Part shown: positions 50,213 to 63,514 of the stretch, in pieces
Position numbering within the stretch: position 1 is the stretch's first letter
Layout: each line of letters begins with the position of its first letter
NCBI RefSeq assembly: GCF_000002235.5
Contig: NW_022145611.1
Location: forward strand, 22,047,298-22,111,297
Length of the DNA: 64,000 nucleotides
Direction of reading: 5' to 3'
Origin: Strongylocentrotus purpuratus
Lineage: Eukaryota; Echinodermata; Echinoidea; Camarodonta; Strongylocentrotidae
Made by a program: the position numbers and the translations under genes
The notes under the pieces: model-generated
Databases searched by the model: none
What the model saw: only the letters and a program-made list of their open reading frames with translations
Told to the model about the DNA's origin: nothing

Positions 50213-52560
50213 GTATGGGCTTGAAGACTTATGTCATCACTTTATTTCATGAATAACAATGATTATTTATATTCTCTAAAGGATGTAGATGATTCGATGG
50301 GGTGAATGAGTGTCAAGTTGGTGATGACATAGTAACACATCCTAGTTGTAGAACTGGTATGACGATGCGGTGCATCCAGGAGGAGTCTACTAATGGCTGT
50401 CAAGGTGGTGGTGATGAGGATGGTCTACATGTGTAGCCCATCTTCAATACTTGGTGATGTTGGTTTAATGGAATGATTATGATTCAATCATGTTCAAGCT
50501 TGATTGAATGTCACTACATTTCTGTCAGTTTTGATTTTTGACAGAGAGTGAGAGAAGGATAACAAAAGGGGGAATAAGGGAGGAAAAGGGAGAGAGAGAG
50601 AGAGAGAATGAGATACAAGTCCACAAACAATCATTTGTCTGTTTTTGTTGAGTCATTATGTGTTTCATAATGTTGTAGCTTGTAGACATTTAACAAACAG
50701 ACCTGAAGGCTTTAGTTAGTTCTCAAAAATAGATACGAAAGCCACAAGCCAGACATGATCAGAGATTGTCATGAAACTGTTGTATTTCAGAAATCCTTTC
50801 TGTTGTTAAGTTCTATTCCATACCATACGACTCCTCCTAATTAGTTCAAGGAGCCAGGATAGCTTTATCCAATTTCACAGGGGTGTGATCGCAACAATCA
50901 AACCCATCCCAATGGAACACTGACTAGAGAAAAAGGTACCAGAAACTCAAACCCAAACTAAGCGTTTATTTATTTTTTGCTTTGGAGACTAAGGTGATGT
51001 GGTTGTCTTCTTATTGTTGAGAATAGTTTTTATGTTGCTGGATAGATGTAAATGATCCATTTTCTATAAAGGTTTTTCTGTCTCCTCTTCTTGAACATTG
51101 CGTTTGAAGAGCGCAATCACACGCGAATTAATGAGCTGTACAAAAATGCATTAAGGCAACCATAGATGGGAGATGAGGCGGGTACAAAGAAATGGGTCAG
51201 ACGGAGGTCGCACCTTCCACTGTTCGCGACTCATCAATGTCAAAGATCGTTTGGAAACTCCTAAAGTTGATGGCAAGGATTAGAGGGAAATTTTTATCCT
51301 TTTGTACTGTTGAAAATACTTGCAAAATTACTCACTTACCTTTCTTTTCTGCCCAACGAAAATTGGCAGCAATTTGTGAGTGAAAAGGAGAAGTTTGATC
51401 ATGACAACAGACAGTTATTGCTTGATCAAAACTTCGCAATTGGTGTAGTCAGTATTTGCCAGCTAATTGCTTGTTGCCTTAGGCTGTTACGGGATTTATG
51501 AATATGATTTATCTCAACAAGAGGATGAGGTTGAGTAGAATGATTTGAACCAACCCACCTGTATGAGATGGTAGATTGGGTAGTATTGTGGTGAATGAAT
51601 GGGAACAAATCTAAATGGGTAAAATGAGATGTCATATTCTTGATTAATGGTGATCATCATTAGAGAACAACCATATCAGATTACCACAAAGTGATGTTTA
51701 ACCCAAATTGGTTTTCATGCAGGTACTTTAGCTTTATACTTCATTGTCAAGCCAGGAGCTATAGATGCCCTTCGTTTCATGTTTATTTATTTCTACTGAG
51801 ATTCTTCATGCACCTTTTCTCTTTAGAAAGATTTTCTTCTGGTCTTTTTAGTTGAAATGAAATATTTTTGATATGCACCTTTAATCTAACATCTTTGTTA
51901 TTTCTTATTATCGTTTAAAGGGCTCAAATGCAGATCATGTCATACTTCATGTATGTACTTTACACTTGTCATTAATCAGAGTGTCTGTATAGAAACCTTA
52001 ATGGGTATCACCCTCTCATCCTTTCTACCATGAGGACAGCAATGTTCTAACGGTCATGGTCTGAACTTACGAATGAATCTCTTCTTCTAATGGGTTACAA
52101 AGTCAATGTCAAAGTCAAACCCGGACATCCAGTAAGGACCATGTTGTTCTTCTAACGGTGTCAAGTTTGCTATACGAGATGACATACCTTTCCCAGCACA
52201 TCCTTTCTACCTATACTCCATCTTCTCTCCTCATCTCTCCTCATCTCTCTCTCTCTCTCTCTCTCCATCTCATGTCTTCCGTCCTCTCTTCCTCTTAATG
52301 AAAATTGCAGTGGAAAGTTTCTATCCTTTGAGGGGCTACAATTACAGCTCCAACTTGCTCCGATTGCAGGCAAAAATCAATGTTAGGGGATTGTCTTATG
52401 GCTAGAGTCTGTGATTGAAGGCATGTTTGTTGCTCGTCCAAGGGATGGGTGAAGTTCACTAAGGGTTTTCATGTCACATAGCGGGCATTGACATTGGTTT
52501 CTTAATAACTACACCTCTGTGAGGTTTAGGTAACCTTCTACTAAGCAAGGTGATGTGGGT

Positions 52561-52612
52561 AGAGAGATGGCTCAATGTTCAGGCAAAGAGAGATGGCTCA
52601 ATTTTCAGGCAA
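52561..52612. repeat. Tandem duplication, 26-bp unit
   Basis: AGAGAGATGGCTCAATGTTC followed by AGGCAA occurs twice in direct succession with one substitution (G to T). Confidence 0.9.
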
Positions 52613-53926
52613 AGAAATACACTAAATGTGTAGCAAACTTTCTTTAGTCTTCACTCGAGTACAAGTTTTTCCATTTTTGAAAGTCCCTTCATTTGTTAAA
52701 ATAATATCCTTATAATCAAAGATGGCTTTACACTTTGGAATATTACAATAAATGTACCATAAGAATGTCTTTAGCTGACATTTTTCCTATCTCTGGCTGG
52801 ATTCATCATCATTTTATGTCACCATGATGTCTGCTATCAATGATTGTAGATTGAGATTATATTTACTATCACAATTTCAATCTCTCAGGTTTCCTCCTTG
52901 ACTGACTCCATCCTCTGAATTCCCCCTAACAACATTGATCATCTTATTATACCCATCTTACCCGTCATGGTGTTGTTTGTTTCCCATCTCACAAGATTGC
53001 TACTTGTGGTTTCGGGTAGTTACTACATTCAAACATGCGTGTAGTTTGTAATTCAATTTCCTAACACAGATTTAGTCACCCTAAACACAATACACATTTT
53101 GTTGTTGCAATGGAGGGTCAATGCCTCTTCTTATTTATGATCACCAATCCATGCACCCCAGGGGAAAAATACATGAGGGCTTGGGGCGAAGGAGCCCCCG
53201 AAATGCCAAAAAAGAGCCCCCTATAGTCATGAAAGAGCCCCAAAAATTTGCATAGAGTTCAATGCAAAACAAATTAAAGAGTCTTATTTTCATGCAAACA
53301 AGCTTGAAAAGTAGCCCACAAAATTATTTAATATTTGTTTCCATGATACACCCCTACATTACCCCTTTCTCCAATCAGCCCTCTTGTGTCTCTCTATACC
53401 CATGTGATGTAAAGCTGGTTGATTTAGTATGGTCTGTGATGTCATGATCCCTTCTCGTACCTACCGGAGCAATCCAAGCCAGCCGGGTGTCTTGTCGTAC
53501 CATCAAAATCAATAGTGGCATCCTGTACCAGGGATGGTCGGTCACAGAGCTCATGAAGTAATCATGGATGGACGATGTCGATCGGTAGCATCCTTTCCTC
53601 CAAGCTCACCGTCCAGATTAATCACTGGTATCTGCTAGGAGAGGTGCGGGAGTAGTGATGTCAAAGGAAAGATGACAGACTATGATAACGCTGGCCCTGA
53701 ATGAAGGAGTGCTTTTTCGCTAGCATTGGAGAAGAGAATTTTTTTGTGTGGAAACTTCTGACTTTCTTTTAAACATCCAGGGTTTGAAAAAAATGAGGTA
53801 CAATAGTAATAGAAAACATTATGACAAGCAAAAGTAATTAAATGGATGAATAAACAAATGAATAGATAGATAAATCAATAAATCAATTAAATAATAACTA
53901 AATAAATAAATAAATAATTTAATAAA

Positions 53927-54068
53927 TGAATGAATGATAAATATATACACAATTAAGAAGGTCATCAAATTTTGGGGTGTCTTAAAACTAAAAGGGGTGA
54001 ATGAATGATAAATATATACACAATTAATAAGGTCATCAAATTTTGGGGTGTCTCAAAGGGGGAGGGGG
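53927..54068. repeat. Tandem duplication, 71-bp unit
   Basis: Both copies begin TGAATGAATGATAAATATAT, contain GGTCATCAAATTTTGGGGTG and differ at a few positions. The left copy abuts an AAAT-type simple repeat. Confidence 0.9.
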
Positions 54069-54373
54069 CACAATAATGGAGTTGTGTTTTCATATTAAAT
54101 GGTATACAGTTTTCTCCACTGATAGAGAGAAGTAGAATGGAGGAGTTAGAGAAAGAGGGAAAAGGAAATGGGGCGGATGGAGGGGATAGGGTGGAGGTAG
54201 GTATAAGTCATCCAAGGTCATGTTTTTTAATCCTTGTATTTTTTATTTTCTTCGGAAACCAATCATTATTTGGACTAGACAGCCTTGCACCAGTACAAAT
54301 GGCAGTATTGATTAAAATTATCAACTTTGGTCTTGACATGAGAGACTTTCTCTTCATTTCACTCTGTGAATCA

Positions 54374-54375
<2 letters not shown>

Positions 54376-54421
<46 letters not shown>

Positions 54422-54445
54422 ATGTCTCTCTCTCTCTCTCTGTCC
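54376..54445. repeat. (CT)n tract
   Basis: CTCTCTCT with TTTC, ATGT and GTCC interruptions. It generates a Ser/Leu-rich tail in a spurious + ORF. Confidence 0.9.
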
Positions 54446-57400
54446 GTCTCTTTTCGTTTTGTTCGTACACAGAATTAGTTCAATCCAGTTATGTCCATTT
54501 ACATCTCCATAGTTCTCTATTTATGGTATAATTCCTCTACAGTATTTTCTCCACATGCCCCTTTTTTCTGTCCATCTTTCATCACGACTCTGCCTGGCTT
54601 TCAATCATCCCGTCTCTCACTAATTCAATTCATCTCCTCATTCACTTCCATCTTGTCTCTCCAATCTTCCAAAATTCGTCGCTCAATCCATCTTGGTCTC
54701 ACAAGCTCCTATGGATGCCATGGCGATCATCATTAGTAACCATGGTGCATCCTACGGTCATCTGGATTGGTCATAATCCTCTGACCAATGCATCCAACTG
54801 TCTCCTAAACTAAAAGAGTTTCCCATCCCTGCCCTATCTGGAATATTGGATAGAATATATCTGTTAAAAGACTCTGGATTAACAATGAGTGCATTACTAG
54901 CCTTTAAGATATTTCAGGTCAGTGAATCATAAATATATTTTGAAAGCTGGATGAATCCGCAGAGTGACAGGGTGGTCTTGTTAGCAAGATCTGCATTAGT
55001 AATCATATGCAGGAATAGAAAATGGAATAAAAATTGTCTGTTGTATCATTTGCCTTAGTATCTTGTCTTTATTCTATATCACACAGACTTGACCTTGCCA
55101 CACATCACCCTCTCCTACCCTTAAGCACTCCAGAATATCCATTGTTAAATCACAAAAGTTTGAGTATATTGTACATACATACATCTATCATTATTATAAA
55201 GCAAACTCTTTTAGGGACTTAACATTCTACCAATGTATTTTTTGTATATTTCATTTAATGAACATAAAGGTGAAGTTTCTCCTTGTCATTTTTAGTATCT
55301 CCATGTTTGCTTACCTCTCTGCCCTGCTTCCCACCTTCATCATCAGCCAGTCATATCTCTTCTTGAATATGATGAATGTGACTGCCTCGTCCCCATGAAT
55401 AACACCAAGAACATAGCCCATTTAATTTGAAACCTAACCGGACCTTTCTACCTTGAGAGTCATCCCAGTGCTATACAGACTGTAAGGTTCAACATTCATT
55501 ATTCAATGGAATGTCAGCATTGGCCGAACAGCCGAGAAGCGGCCAGAAGTGAATAGAGCCATCTCGGTTTACTAGAACACAAATCATCTTTCAAACAGTG
55601 AGTCTTTTCTCACACCTAACACGGGAGTCATGTGATCCCCCTCTTGTGCAATTTTGTTTAGGAGATGAAATAATACCTAATAAATTAAGATGGTGGCGTT
55701 TCGGATGACAGGCTGGTCAAACTGAACAGTCTCCGGAGGTGAGATGGTGACAGTCATGCTGTTTTCACCAGGGCTTTCATATTGTGTGCCTTTCTGATGA
55801 ACATTACCACTTTGGGATTAGAAATGGGACACGACTGTTGTGACTGGTTTTTCCACCTCGACAGATAAGGTTCACTTTTTCTGGGACAGTGTGATCGAGA
55901 GTCATTCTGTAGAACTCAGGACATGATTTATGTCCTTTTTGAATGATTTATCAATTCCTGATGACTAAGAATTATCATCTCTTTATTCAGAACAATATAA
56001 AGCATCTTTTCTTTAGCATTAATATGTTCTAGAATTTTATAATGAGGTTATGACTCAACTGGAAGAAAATATGCCACAATTAAATTACTTTTTGGTTAAT
56101 TGATATTTTAAAACTTATTGCCAGATTTAAATGAGTATTATAAAAGAAATATGAGTAGTTTGATATCACATTTATTCAAAGCATACAGGATTTGTTTGTA
56201 AACTTTTATGAGTACTCCTAGATTTCTATTTAAGGCTTACCTTAGTAAACTTCAAGAAACTACTAAACTTCACTGCAATGATAGTAACGATGTAAACTAC
56301 TGTTGTATTAAGTCTTGATGTACAGATTTAACCATCATAGGATAATCTGACCATGTGGGGGAATTTCATCCCCCAAATTCACCCTAAAATCAAATCAATC
56401 AGCTGAGAGAAGATAAAAGTGCCAGCTCAAAGTATTAGGGAGAATAAGATATCAATCATTCTGCCATGAACTTTAGGGGATTAGTTAAAATGACTTCTCA
56501 AAAATAATTCTTTCTAGATCTGGTGCTGGCAGCTTGTCAAATGCGATATATTGAATTGAACCATTCCAGGGGTGATAAGGAAAAGGATGTTTCACTTAAA
56601 CTTCTCTAATTCAGAGTGATCAGATATCAGCCAAAATGTAACCCCCAGAATTTTCAGATGATGAGACTTTTAGAAGTCGATATTAAACTCAATCTCTGGT
56701 TTCATGCTACTAATGTGATGAATAATTAGTTATCCTTCATGTCAAGTTATTGCATTTCAGTATTCTGATTCTAGTGGTTAGTGTATAAGCTAGAGATTTG
56801 TTTGTTTCATATGATATATAAGAAGCTTCAGCAAGTTGACACATAGTCTGTCTTGGTTTATAGTAGGTGAATGCTTTGACTTGCTCTTGTTTTTCTTTAT
56901 TTTCATTTCATAATCTCAAATGCTTTTACGTGGTATATTATTTCTACACTTTCTGGTTCAAGAAGGTAGCTTACAGTCTACATTTTTAAGAGCAGCTTGT
57001 GGCCATGACCAACTTCCTCTGCATACAAACCTTATGATATGTTCATACTTCAAAATGGAGGCTGTAGATGGGTTAAACAGATATTTCTGAAGTCAGTGAC
57101 TTCTTAGACTCACTGGTAAACTCATAATATATATCTTCATCATCCTTAACTAAGTCCAAATCCTTTGTCCAGCAATTCCTTTCCCAGACTAGCTAAAGAT
57201 ATTTCATTCTTCAGAGTGGTCTAAGATGACTAGACCTTTGATCACAATATCATATCTGATGTCATGGACAACAACAAAATTCTGTATTTCAATCATACCA
57301 GCCAAAATGTATGAAAACATATATTAAGGATTTAGATACATAGGGCAAGATGTGTAAGACTGATTAGCTATTAGAAAGAAATTTTTGATTTCAAGTAAAT

Positions 57401-59800
57401 GATGTATCTGATTTTATAATAACGCAGAGCCTTAAGTTATGCAGAGAAGACTACTATACTGTCCATGCATCCTGTATTGACTTGGAAGATGGTAAAGTTA
57501 TCATCTTGAAGACGTATCGTATCATCTGTCCCTATTTTGAGCAGTTTTGTTGTCAAAACTGATCATCGTTGATATCAAGATGATCTGTCACTCACGGTGC
57601 AATGAGTTTTCCATTGTTGAGGATGTAGCGAAACATAAACATTTGTACATCTGATACTGAACCATCCTCAGAGTTATCTATGCCTTGACTCATGCTTTCC
57701 TCATTCTATTTCAACTCTGAATACTATCACGAGCAGATGTTGTGAAATGGGTGTGCTTTCAATAGAGATGTTAAACACATCTTCCTTATGGCTAACTTGA
57801 TAGTGTTAACCACATTCAGTCCACTGCAGAGCAGTAATTACGTTTTAGCGAGAAGTCTTTATCATCCCAATTGTGTGGAAAATTGGGCATTTCCTTCAGT
57901 TGTGCTTTTCCTATTCATTTAATCAGAGGAGCCAAAACGAGATAACTTGTTTGTCAGTTCTGATATGAGAATAGAAAATGCTCCTACAGGAAAAGACATT
58001 AGAAAAGTCTTTCACTAACCTTCTATGATGTCTGTCTTTTGTTAAAGGTAGAAAAGGAAGACATGATTACAAGATGACATGAGGTCTTCCTTTCTAGCTA
58101 ACCAATATTTTTATGAAGAATTTCTCCTCGTTCTTGATTCACATTTCAAAATATTTCCTACCCAGTAATCTCGTGATTCTGATGGTTTGAAAATTTACTG
58201 ATGAAGCGACTATCTGTCTGCATATTGAAAAGAAATGAATAAATATCAGCTCATCTCAGTTCAAATTTACTTTTAGTTATGATGTGATGTTCCTTTAAAG
58301 TCTAGACACCTTATCTCTAGAGATTGGTAATGTTTTCAATGAAGAGATATAATTTGCCCTTCCTGCAAACATTGCCCATAGGCTACATGTATTTCATGTT
58401 CCCCAATTTACTTGCGTTTCCTTCTTGCCCAAGTGCACGTATTTGGGATTCCTCCAGTTTTTCCTTCAGCCTTTTTCTTTTTGTCTGCCTTTTTTCCTAG
58501 AACTTATCATTGATTATCTTTCACTTTAAAATATCTGCACACGTACTTATTCAAGAGGTTTTAGATAAGTTATTTGCCTTGTTTCTCAATTCACCCCCCC
58601 TTTTTCATTGTGATTTGTTTTTAAACCTAGAGCAAAGAATATGATACGTTTCTTTGCCCCAGTTGAGTAGGGACCTGACTCGAAGGAGGCCAATGTAGGC
58701 ATAAGATGTCTCAAGTAGATGAACTTCTTACCATAGTCACTACTTCTCACTAGTCAAGTGCTAAAAAACCAACTGTATAATGAAAAGCTTTGAATGGAGA
58801 GGGAGCAAGACAGGGAGAGAGTAGGATGGAGAATAGTAATAAAGGAAGGCAAGTTTACATTTGAAATAAATGGCTTTTGTAAGTTACTGATACATATCAT
58901 TTTGAATGAAGATACAATTTCCCAGCTAATTAACAATATCATGATATTGTAGATGTATACTGAAAGAATGATATAACTCTCTTGGATTGAAGTGGAATTA
59001 TAGGCCTACCTTACAAGATTTGGAATTATAAACATTTTAAACCTCAAGCGCTGTGCTTTGTGTTTTAAAAAAAGTTCAAATATCTTCTCTGATATTTCTA
59101 CCGTCTAATTTGAGAAGTCAATAATTAAGTATGGCATTTTAATCAACTCAACCTTTCTCGGCACGATAGATTTCAAAGTTTCGGTTTGTTACCCGACTCC
59201 TTTTGTTGCGATTTTGGATGTGAACATACCACGGGTGTCTAGCATGCCTACCAGGCATCCCCCACACCTATTTATTTACACAACCTCTGTATCTACTCCA
59301 GCAATGTCAAAACCAATCCAGTCGTATGTCACCTCTATCCCAGCTCCTGCCCTGCTGCGCTCCACTCTACCCTCAGCTCACAGTCTCTCTCCCAGCTGTA
59401 ATGCTACTTCTAATTGCCTTCTCTCTCCATCTCTGTCACTCTCTTCCTCCCGATTTGCACTTGACTCTGCATTGTTGATGTTTTATTTTTTTCTCCCCTC
59501 CTGCTCGTTATCGGTCTGCCAGGTTTTGAGGTTGATCTCCAAAGCAGTGTAGTTAGAGACTGAGGAGAGTAAGGCAGGTTTGGTTGGTTGTATCTCATGA
59601 TAGGATGGCTGCATGCTGGGATCTTGTAGCAGATGAAGATAGGTAGTGTTAATCAAGAGAGCGTGTGAGCCCACCCCTCTTCTCCTCCTCCTAGTCAATT
59701 GCAAGGCGTCATGCTACTTAAACTAACAGTTACACTAGATGTGTGCAGCATGAGATAAGTGATGCATCGCCAGGCAACTTTATCTCCCCCCATCACCCAG

Positions 59801-59880
59801 CGTTCTTCGAGAGCATCTCTTTCTCGGATACCCCAATTACGAGACGATGGGGTGCGAATCCAGACTGGTTCGTCATGCCC
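59801..59880 (+). other. Candidate short exon with strong splice sites (uncertain)
   Basis: An 80-bp segment bounded by CTTTATCTCCCCCCATCACCCAG (acceptor ending 59800, strong pyrimidine tract) and by a consensus donor CCC|GTAAGTAC at 59881. It contains seven CpG and is far richer in G+C than the surrounding intron. All three + frames are open. In the frame needed to follow exon B it would read VLREHLFLGYPNYETMGC and onward, entering with AG+C (Ser). That does not resemble the vertebrate KIF26 sequence after FFAR, and it would leave in a different phase. Possibilities are an alternative or lineage-specific exon, an exon of another transcript, or a decoy. Confidence 0.27.
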
Positions 59881-59930
59881 GTAAGTACCTAAGACAATGT
59901 GCGAGATCGCCGTTGGAAAGCTGATGAATT

Positions 59931-62900
59931 CATACTTTCATTTCATAGTTATGTGACAAATATGTTACGCTGTCAAAGTCCGACAGCTGTCATTTTCTGA
60001 TGATGCGGGATGGACCCAGTGGTTGGTAACGTGTGGAAACCCCATGCTTGCTGTTTCTGAATTAGTTTTCATCAATGACTAGCTTTAACTTGATTTTGAT
60101 TGAATTTGAGCATCTCTTGGGGATTACTTTCAGTTCATGTGCAAGCTTGTCAATTTCAATGATACAACTGAAAGATTTTTGATGTGGTTATGATTGAGAT
60201 AGCAAGGACGTAGGGGAGCTAGAAATTCTTTTCTACAAGATGAAAGCTGAGACCTTTTGAGGTATTGACAGTGATCAACATCTTAAGCAGTGAATCACCC
60301 TGATATATATATTGTAACTTAAGTTATTGTAAATGCACATTTTATTGAAAACAAGAGTACCTCCATTGAGATGAGTAAATCTTGAGTTCATGAAGATCTC
60401 ACAGTTTAGTATGACCTGTGATGAATAGTAAATATTTAATGTAGCATGATCTCAGAATTGATATTTATTGAGAAGGGGCTAAAGTCATGGGTGATGACGA
60501 GGAGAGATAATCTGAGGATGATTTTCTGTTAAAGATGTTTGGAGAAACCTGTGAAGGGATAAAAGAGTAATGTGATGACTAATGAAAATCTTTTCATAAT
60601 TAAATCAAAGACCCAGTTCTTAACCATAGAAATACAAGAATGATCCGAGGTGATTGTCAGGCAGGCAGTGTGATACATGAACTCACTGCATGTGCGCAGA
60701 GACAGGCTAATGTGCTCTCATCAGCACCCAGTGTAGCTCCAAATTGGGGAAGACAGTGACAAAACTGGGATTTAGCCGGCACCTGGCACCGATTGGATCT
60801 GATGAAAGAAATAATGATCCTTAAATGTTTTGTCTGTCAGTAGATGATAGAGACGTAGAGCATTAGAGGAAGGGAGGGGAGGCAAGTTAAAGCATGTGGG
60901 AATGCTCTCCATGGATCCAGGGAGATTGCGTGACTGTGCTGGGTTTTTATCCTCCTTACGCATTAACATGGAAAGTGAACATGTCTGTTTTAAAGCGACA
61001 TTGGACTTTTGTGTTTCCGTGGTTGCTGTCATCTGAAGATGTTAAAGTATTGAAAGGGCCTCTCCACTCTCCTGTTCTCTTTATAGTTATTGGCTATCTT
61101 TTTCTCATCCGTGATCTCTTTTTCTGTTTATATTTTCTTATTATTTTGTCTAACTCTGTCATTTTGTGCACAATCTCCCTTAAATGTATGTTACTATTCA
61201 GTACTTAACCTTTTCTTTAAGATAATAATTAGCTTTAAATATCTCAACTCTCTAATTGAAGATATTCTACCTCGTTCACCACTTATGAATTACTCATATT
61301 GATCTGTGCTGAATTTTAGCTTTAACTCCTGTCTCATATTTCATATACTAATCTTTTTAAATACCAGGGGGTGAGCTAAAAGTGCAGTCAGGATCCAGAG
61401 GGGTGATCAGTGTCATTGTATGTAGCTTTGATTCAATGCAGAAGGCTGCTTAGAGGATTGTTTTAAATATTTCTCTTTGTAAGAAGGTAATGGGATAAGG
61501 AATTTGAACTTGAACTTCTGGGAAGATAAGGAATTTGAACTTGAGTCAAGCATGCATACTGAGCTGAAGTGTGACACATTCTCATCTTGGTATTACTCTG
61601 TCATCTCTCTTTCTCTCTCTACTCTCTTTTATTTTCCATTTTATCAATCCACTCGTTCTATTTTATTTCATCTCTACACATAATTTCTATTTTGATGAAG
61701 TGATAAAATGTTGTCTCATTTTCTCTGTTCTGCTATGATGCAGACAAAATTAATCTTGTGCTCCCACTCCATTTCTCTCTCCCCTTCCCTCCCCCCTTCC
61801 TCCCCTCTCCCTCCTTCCTTCTCTCTCTTGCTCATTTTGTCTCTATGCCTTGTTTTGTTCTCTATATATTTCTATTTCTATATGTATTATCAATTTCTCT
61901 TACTCCTTCAAATGTATTTCAAGACATCGTTCTCTTCTCTCTTGATTGTTTCATTTCATCTTGCCTCATATTCTTTCCCTCTTCCACTCCCCCACCTCCA
62001 ATCAATTGCTGCTTCTTCTTCTCCACAATTGGCTTGTAACTCAGCAGACCAATAGCCCCTTAGGAGTATTCCTCCGCTATCGATCGCAATGATATAGCCA
62101 GGATGCATTCAATACGCCATTTGTTTTCACAGGGTTTTCTAAGATAATAGCTGCAAGACAGGAGTTTTCTCTTACCAGAATGGCTGTAGGGTTTACATAG
62201 CTATAGTGTCATTATACCACACACCCCCATACAACATAGTAGCATTCTTACATCCTCCCAAATATTGTTATGCAGTTTCAAGAATGTGCAATATGCATGT
62301 AGTTTTTAGCGCATACAAACAAATTCTTTTTAGTTTGTTAGTAAATTCAAACGAATCTTCCTGACGCCTTTCTCAATCCTTCATAGAAGTATCAGAATTT
62401 CGACCCATCTTACAATGGAAACCATGCCACTCCTCCTCTCTTTTTCTTCTTTTTGCAAAACTAAAAAAGAAAAAGATATACACAACTCTTTATAGAGCAT
62501 TATGTTGCTGAATTCCAATATATACCTAGCCTCACCTCAAAGCAACCTGAAATACATCACTTTTCTTGTAACTCTGGCTCAAACTTGACATTGTGAAGGA
62601 TGCAAAATGAAATTCAATATTTTCTCTTTCTGTTTTGCTTGTCAGTTGCTTAATTTTAACCTATACTCGAAACTAGTCATCGATCTGCTTTCCCTGTTAC
62701 CATTCATCAAAACCATGCCTGAATCGAACTATTTGGTGTCATTTCTTATAACAAATCTGTTATACACTGTCAAGTCTACTCCTCTGAGTGATTGAATGTT
62801 TACATGCCTGGTATGGATTGATTATCTTCATGTCATTCTTAGAATCATTTACAGATTGATTTGGGTTCCTAATATTTGACATTGAAAGCTAGGATTCTAA

Positions 62901-63453
62901 TTGATTTCTTATCTTGAGGTGTATCATTGTGAGCAAGACCAGCCAATGCCTTGGAGCACATTGAACCAGCAAGGATAGTGAGGTTTTTTTTTTCTTCAAG
63001 CCAACGATCAATAATTGATTACTGCAAATACCAGTAAAATCACTGTTAGTGATTATCATTTAAAGCCAACGTAGAAAAGGAGGCCATTTTCTGTCACAAT
63101 TTCACAAAATTTGTTTCAGTCTTCTCTCTAAATGCACACTGACAGATGGAGTGTATATATGAACCCCTGGCCATCTAGTTTCAAGTTCATTTTAGTTGCA
63201 TAAAAGAGGTTTTGATAGGGCTTGGCTGTTACTACCTCAACTGATGAAGCACACCAATGAGTGTTAAGGTCTGGCTAGGGGTGATCCATCATATGTAACT
63301 CTGTACATAATAACCTGTCAGGGGGATTGGTAGGAGGGGATTCATCAACTCTATGACTGGTATGGATGGAGTGGACAGCCAATGGATTAGACAGGATTGG
63401 ACGGGGGAAACATGATGAAAGGTAGAATGAGTAATATATAAAGGGAGAGGGGA

Positions 63454-63514
<61 letters not shown>

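Larger units (their letters stand above)
50214..59760. other. Intron stretch with short tandem duplications
   Basis: Contains a GA tract at 50590-50607, a CT tract at 52243-52265, a 26-bp duplication at 52561-52612, a CpG-richer block around 53440-53700, AAAT-rich DNA at 53885-53935, a 71-bp duplication at 53927-54068 and a CT tract at 54376-54445. A GAGCCCC motif recurs at 53190-53240 in spaced copies. No exon recognised. Confidence 0.55.

Noticed and set aside
59214..59552. 112-codon + ORF rich in Ser/Pro/Leu
   Set aside because: Low-complexity pyrimidine-rich sequence, overlapped by minus-strand frames; no family match.
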